A stretch of DNA of 64,000 nt from Erythroxylum novogranatense (lineage: Eukaryota > Streptophyta > Magnoliopsida > Malpighiales > Erythroxylaceae), in NCBI GenBank assembly GCA_029891385.1, contig CM057234.1, positions 20,322,350-20,386,349 of the forward strand. Reading direction: 5' to 3'. Below, one piece after another: positions 58,901-64,000 of this stretch. Every line of letters starts with the position of its first letter. Positions within the stretch are counted from its first letter, which is position 1. The translations under genes were made by a program, and so were the position numbers. The notes below the pieces were generated by a model. The model worked only from the letters and a program-made list of their open reading frames with translations. It ran no database searches and had not been told where the DNA came from.

Positions 58901-59699
58901 GAAAAGTTTAGTTTTGACGTTCCGTTACTTTGTTTCTTTATCCGATCCCTTTCGTAATCTTTTGTTTATAATTCCTTTGTCCGACATCCGATCGATTTGA
59001 TCCTCAAAGCGTTGGATTCCTAAGACAATTACGTTCATTTTTATGAAGAATTATGATTTTTAGGAGATTAAATGGAAAGAGATTGATTGAACCTAAGTGA
59101 GAGATTTGGTTATGGGTTATAAGTTGGATAATTTTCTGAACATGGTTCAATATTTTGCGATTTTCGGGAGCTGTACAACTCAGATTGAGTTGATTCTTGA
59201 GGGAAAATAAAGTTAAGATATAGGGATACAACTCTTATGAAGGGATCGAAATTTAAATTCATCCCTAAGATTGTTAATTTCTGGAATTAAATTCACGTAA
59301 TGTTCAGTCTCGGATTTTGTGAAGGTCCGATAGTATTTTGGCTATAACTTCTTCGTTTTAGATCCGAATTGAGCGAGGTCAGTGGCTTTGTATTCGTATG
59401 ATCTAGAGGAACAATTTTGAAGAAGAAAGTTTGTTCAAATTATTTCGTTTAGATGCTTGAAATCGGATCGCAAGGTATCAGTTTTTCAAGTTCCTGCAGG
59501 GGCAATTTTGGAAATAGGCATATAAGTGAGGGCAAAATGGTCATTTGCCCTCCATTTTTAATGACATGGCATAAAAATCAGATTGGTGTCATTTGGGAGA
59601 GAAGAACCACGATTTTTCTGGAAATGAAAGAAAGAAGAAGAGAAAATAAGAAGAAAGAGAAGAGAAGAAGTTTTCGTATGGGAGAAAGAGAAGTTTCGG

Positions 59700-59741
59700 C
59701 CAAGCTAGGTTAGAGAAGAAGAAGAAGAAGAAGAGAAGAGT
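59700..59741. repeat. GA-rich microsatellite
   Basis: A GAA-repeat run inside a longer purine-rich stretch (59620-59745) of the inserted LTR. Frames through it on either strand are low-complexity and not genes. Confidence 0.7.
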
Positions 59742-59899
59742 GATGTCGTGGGTCATTCCTCTAAGGTAGGGATTTCGAAATTTTGTCATTTCTTGTTAGG
59801 GTTTTATGTTTCTTACTTAATCCTAGTGATCTAAAGAATGATTTATCAAGAAAGAAAAGAAGAAAGAAGGATTATGAAAGTGGAAAAAAAAAACAGATT

Positions 59900-60920
59900 T
59901 GCGTGGGTTCTTATAGGTTAGAGGATGTTTGAAAATTGTTGGTTTTATTGTTAGGATTTGTGTCTTTCTTGCTTAAATGGTGATTCGAGGAGTTCTTTAA
60001 GTTGAGAGAGTGAATAAAGTAAGAACAAAAAAATGGAAGAAAAATCAGCATACGTGGGTTCCATATAAGCATGAAAATTTCCGAATTTTGTTGGTTATTT
60101 GGATAAGTTTTGATGTTAATTGCTTAGATAAGGTTTGGGTAAGGTTAGGTTGTTTGAAATTCAAGTTTTTCCAAGCCTTGAAAAAAATTCCAGCATAGTT
60201 TATGTTTGTTAATTCATGGTTTATGTTATCATGGTGGTTTGACTGAATGATTGGTGAAGGAAACAGAATGAAAGCAAGTGGGCTTTGTAGTTTAGAGTTA
60301 AATTAAAAGATGGAAATTGGGCCTTGTCATCTTTATATGTTAAGATATGAATAAGAATGAATGAGGATTAGGAAGCATATATATGTGTTTTTAAGGCCTT
60401 GGGTTATTAAAGTGGGCTAAGTATAAATTGGTAGCTTGTAAAGGAAAGTTAAGTGATTAAAAGACAAAACCTTAAGTTGGAGGAGAAGGAAGCTTGGGCT
60501 TAAGCCCACTTAAGCATGAAGTTAGTGAATGAAATGGAAATAAAAGGAAAAGGAAGAAAAGAGGTAATGTTTACATGAAAACAAAAAAATCTGATTTTGT
60601 GAGTTTCATATAGGCATGAAGAGTTTCGAATTTTTGTTGGCTATTGATCTAGGTTTTGATGCAAATGGTGTAGATAAGGTATAAGTGAAATAATGTAAGT
60701 TTAAATCCAAGTTTCACATTCTTGAAAAAAAAATCCAGCATTGGCTATCCTTGGTTAATTAGACTTTGTATGCTTGATGAAGTTTTATTGTCGTTGGAGA
60801 GTGATTTGTGTAGAAAAGAAAGGAAAGAAGACGAGTAATGGACATTTGGGAAAATTTCAGCATGTGCGGATGGCCCTCGGGTTTAGGATTTTTGAAAATA
60901 ATGGATTAATTTGAGAGAAG
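59900..60920. repeat. Dispersed degenerate repeats in the inserted LTR
   Basis: Segments near 59903, 60052, 60595 and 60863 share an order: 'gcgtgggttc' or 'gtgagtttc', 'atataagcatgaa', 'ttccgaattttgttgg', 'gataaggtt', and a tail 'tcaagttt..ccttgaaaaaaattccagcat' in at least three of them. Spacing is irregular (about 150-540 bp). Confidence 0.6.
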
Positions 60921-62960
60921 TTATGGTTGGTATAGCTTAGGAAAGGTGTAGGAAAGATTAGGTTAGCTTAAAGTCAAGTTTTTATATGCTGGGAAAATTT
61001 TCAGCATTTGATCTTTTATTAATTGGGACTTTTATGCTTTGATTAAGGCATTGAGAAGCCATTGGAAGTAGGGAAAAGCAATTGGACCAATCCAAGATGC
61101 TAGCAAGGAAATTCAGGTGGGTAGTATATTTATTTATTGAATTGTAAGCTAAGAATGCTAATTTGAAAATTAAGAAGCAAAGTTTTGATAAATGATTTTA
61201 TGAAAATGATTTTGAGAAAATACAAGATTTATGAAATTCATGAGTTTCAAATTATTAGATTTATGATTTAAATGATTTAAAGAAATTAGTGCATGTTTGT
61301 TCATGAATGTGATTATTATGTGATTAATTTGGTGATGTGTATTGCATTAGATTGATTATGTGAATTCATGTAAATATATGCTTGTGTCATTTATGACACA
61401 ATTTGATGTTATGAGATGAAAATGTGAAAAGCAAGATGTTTGAAAAGTGCCTTGACCATCTGAAATTATGTTTTGTTTATGTGCTATATGGGTTTGGTAA
61501 GATCCTTTGTGAGTCGTATTGTCTACTTGTTATAACCTTCTCACGCTGCCCGCTAGTGGCATAGGAGTTCGATCTCGGACTTCCTCTGTTCACGGTCGCC
61601 TGAGAACATTATCTTGGGAATGTGCAAGACGTCTATTTTGGGTGAACCAAACCAAACCATTTGATGTGTTATGTGATTTGTGTTGGATGCAGCGGTATAA
61701 CCCATAAACACACTTGTGATATAACACGCAAACACCTACGGGTGGGGTGTGGGGTCCAACACTAAACCACTTGACGTGTTATGTGATTTTACTTTGGTTA
61801 TGTTGTGATGTATTATGACGTGATGCATTCATATTTGAAATTGTACATGAGAAATGAGAAAGTAAATGTTTATGAATATTTTGAAACAAATGAAGATTTG
61901 GAAATTTTAGAAAATGTTGATGAAGGTTTATGAATGTTTTGAAAGGTTTTAAATGAATGTTTGGATAAATTTCGAATGGGAAATGTTTGAAAAGTTTTAA
62001 AGGACACTTTTCGCTTATTGTTCAATTTATAAATATATTATCCACGAGCTTAGTGCTCACACCCCTTTCATCCCCAATCTCCGTGTTTTAAGCGGAGAGC
62101 GGATGAAAGACGAGCAATGTTTGTATTTATGTGTAAAGTTCGATGTTCGTATTGGATTTTATGGATGGTTAGAAAACCAGAAAAAGTGTATTTAGTCCGA
62201 ATGTAGAGAATGTGTTATGAATTCTGGATGTATGTATTTGAGTTAGGTTGTGGAATTGAATATGTGTATGATTATGGATTTATTTACCAAATTGCATTTG
62301 CGTATGGATTTGGATATGAATGGGATTGATTCAGATTTTGTATGATCAATTGAGAATTTATGAAGTGTTAGACATAGGATTGCGTTTCTACTGGTGTTTG
62401 GATTCCGGACGGGAGGTCCGATGATTTTGCATTGTGTTTGGACATTTTAGAAGTGTTTTTGACTCTTTGCAAATTTTTGGGTTGTCAAAATCTGATCGTT
62501 ATCTCTTTGAAATTTCAGTAAAAAGGGTTTAAAAAGTGAGTTTGACAATTGATATGGATGTATAAGAAGATGATTAATAAGAATTAAGTAAATTGAGAAT
62601 TGCATGAGGAATAGTTTCCTAGAAAGGGAAATCGATATGGTTTTGATTAGTATGAGAATGGTTTTAAGATCAATAAGATGAGAAAAAGAAAAAAAAATAT
62701 ACTGGTTTTGGAATGTCTTAGTCTAGATTTCCAACGCGTCTTGCATAGTTGTTTCATAATTGTGTTCGGATGTCGGATCCGTTGTTGCTTTATGTTTTTG
62801 TTTCGGAATTTGAATTCCGTGTCTGATACTTGGTTTTCACGTGCCGATTTATTTGCTTCCGTTTCATTCCGCTTCGAATTTGTTAAGAACTCCATTCTTT
62901 CCGATTTTTTTTTCCGTTTTCTGGTTGGGATCCGGCTCTCGGATCGGGTTCCAACATTTA

Positions 62961-62972
62961 TGGTATCAGAGC
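62961..62972 (+). other. Primer binding site of the inserted LTR element
   Basis: A perfect TGGTATCAGAGC, four bases after the LTR end at 62956. A short hairpin (TTGGGT...ACCCAA) follows at 63001-63017. Confidence 0.93.
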
Positions 62973-63058
62973 ATAGAGTGAAAGTGTTAAGTTTAAGTAG
63001 TTGGGTTTCGGACCCAACAAATTACCAATGGAGTGGGAGCAAGGGGCACTTAAAGTAA

Positions 63059-64000
63059 GAGATTAAGGAGATTGCAGGAAAGTTTGAGGTTGATGCATTA
63101 TCTATGATGAACGCTAAATTTAAAGCCTTGACAAAGAGAATGGATAAGATGGATAAGGTTAATGTGATGGCAGCAAGCAGCTCACAACCTGTGCATGAAT
63201 TGCAGCAATTTACACAGCCCATGTATGATTTTCAGGCTTATGGACAAGACATTATGGTCGAACAGGCTAATTTAGTGGGCAACTATGGATCTAAACCTCA
63301 AGGAGGAGCCTTCTCAAACACATACAAACCTGAGTGGAGAAATCACCCCAATTTCTCTTGGTCCCAACAATCCAGACGGCCACAAAATTTCTCAAACCAA
63401 CTCCATTACTCTTCCTACCCTCAAAACCAACCTCATTTTCCAGCCCAATAACAAAACTTCCGTAGGGGTCCTCTAGGATTCCAAAACATAAAGCCTCAAG
63501 CCCATCCATAACTCCCACAAGCTCAAGAGCATAAACCAACTTTGGAGTCCATGGTGGAACTAATCCAGCATCTCAGTTCTAAGGTAGATCAACTTGCCAT
63601 ACAAAACAAAATGCTGGAAACTCAGATTGCTCAACAAGCTAGCACATCAAGAGGGGATAAGGGTAAATTGCCTGCACGACCAAAAAATCCTAAGGAGACT
63701 GTTGATGCAGTGATTTTGAGAAGTGGAAAGGTCTTAGAACCGATGGTGGAAAGCAAGGATAAAGCAGCAAGTAAGGAAAGATCTAATTCTTTTTGAGTTG
63801 CACAACCTATCCAGAATGAACCAAAAGATGCTGAAATTGAAAAATACACTCCACCCCCTCCATATAGGCCACCCATCCCATTCCCACAACGTTTTCAAAA
63901 GGCTCAGTTGGATAAACAATTTGAGAAATTTCTGGAAATCCTCAAGAAGTTATATATCAATATTCCCTTCACGGAAGCTCTCACTCAAATGCCAACCTAT
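63059..64000 (+). pseudogene. Athila-2 gag C-terminus and start of protease region, runs off the window
   Basis: After the insertion the gag frame continues (AGKFEVDALSMMNAKFKALT). The Asn/Trp-rich Athila segment follows (YKPEWRNHPNFSWSQQ), then a glutamine-rich part with a coiled-coil-like MVELIQHLSSKVDQLAIQNK. The linker toward protease (AVILRSGKVLEP, PPIPFPQRFQKAQLDKQFEK, INIPFTEALTQMPTY) reaches base 64000. In-frame stops are TAA at about 63449, TAA at about 63509 and TGA at 63794-63796. The Athila-1 equivalent is at 49578-49330. Confidence 0.88.

Larger units (their letters stand above)
57969..63062 (+). mobile_element. Insertion in Athila-2 gag: one long LTR plus PBS and short leader
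   Basis: The LTR part is 57969-62956, opening TGAAATTTAG and ending GGTTCCAACA. It is followed by a perfect primer binding site and about 90-100 bp of leader. No gag, pol or second LTR follows; Athila gag resumes at once. Two boundary readings are possible: an exact TTAAG duplication (57964-57968, 63063-63067), which gives a TG start, or a near-repeat GAAATT/GAGATT (57970-57975, 63059-63064), which keeps the gag frame. It is distantly related to element 1. Confidence 0.75.
54981..64000 (+). mobile_element. Athila-2: Athila-type gypsy element, 5' part
   Basis: Plus-strand LTR, TGGCG-type primer binding site, gag split by a 5.1-kb insertion, and the start of protease at the right edge. Its LTR differs from that of Athila-1, but gag is clearly related (MRHSHSAENLLFDPKIE against MRHCVSAGDLLFDPEIE). 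It sits in CACTA-derived sequence. The 3' half is outside the window, so no target duplication can be tested. Confidence 0.85.

Noticed and set aside
62678..63058. 126-residue frame crossing the end of the inserted LTR
   Set aside because: It spans the LTR end, primer binding site and leader, and no retroelement protein occupies that place.

Overview
This window is intergenic DNA from a flowering plant. It is built almost entirely of nested LTR retrotransposons, with pieces of a CACTA (En/Spm) DNA transposon as the oldest recognisable layer. The clade signatures point to an angiosperm nuclear genome: a Sirevirus-type Ty1/copia element, Athila-type and chromovirus (Tekay/Del-like) Ty3/gypsy elements, plant-type primer binding sites (TGGTATCAGAGC or TGGCGCC) and DUF4216-type CACTA transposase. 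I found no intact cellular gene, rRNA, tRNA or CRISPR. All recognisable coding sequence is element gag/pol/ORF3 or transposase, broken by stops and frameshifts. I cannot name the species.

Left nest (1-15573). The inferred order, outermost to innermost, is: chromovirus element B (minus, 10964-15573); LTR-A of a related element in opposite orientation (9518-10963), inserted near the U5 end of B; a copia element (minus, 4743-9517), inserted in LTR-A; and a plus-strand LTR element without coding capacity (1-4742), inserted in the copia protease/integrase region. The left flanks of the last three insertions lie outside the window.

Central nest (16059-54010). An Athila-type element (Athila-1, minus) is flanked by the 5-bp duplication CCCTT. 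Its left LTR is split by a Sirevirus (minus, 18209-43020) flanked by GCCTT; the matching stretch of the other Athila LTR, near 53309, shows the uninterrupted site. The Sirevirus ORF3 (envelope-like) region is itself split twice: by a 3.0-kb solo LTR (19616-22662, duplication AACAA) and by a 12.4-kb chromovirus with two about 3.9-kb LTRs (23032-35404).

Right part (54011-64000). After Athila-1 come the C-terminal remnant of a CACTA transposase, a 30-bp x 4 tandem repeat, and the 5' end of a second Athila-type element (Athila-2, plus). Its gag is interrupted by a 5.1-kb insert made of one very long LTR plus a primer binding site and about 100 bp of leader. Athila-2 runs off the right edge.

The most unusual signal is inside the LTRs. 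Several otherwise different elements carry, in mid-LTR, a short GC-rich array of palindromes, each family with its own sequence but with a recurring spacing of about 21 bp. These arrays lie among AT-rich, degenerate quasi-repeats and have no assigned function that I can name.
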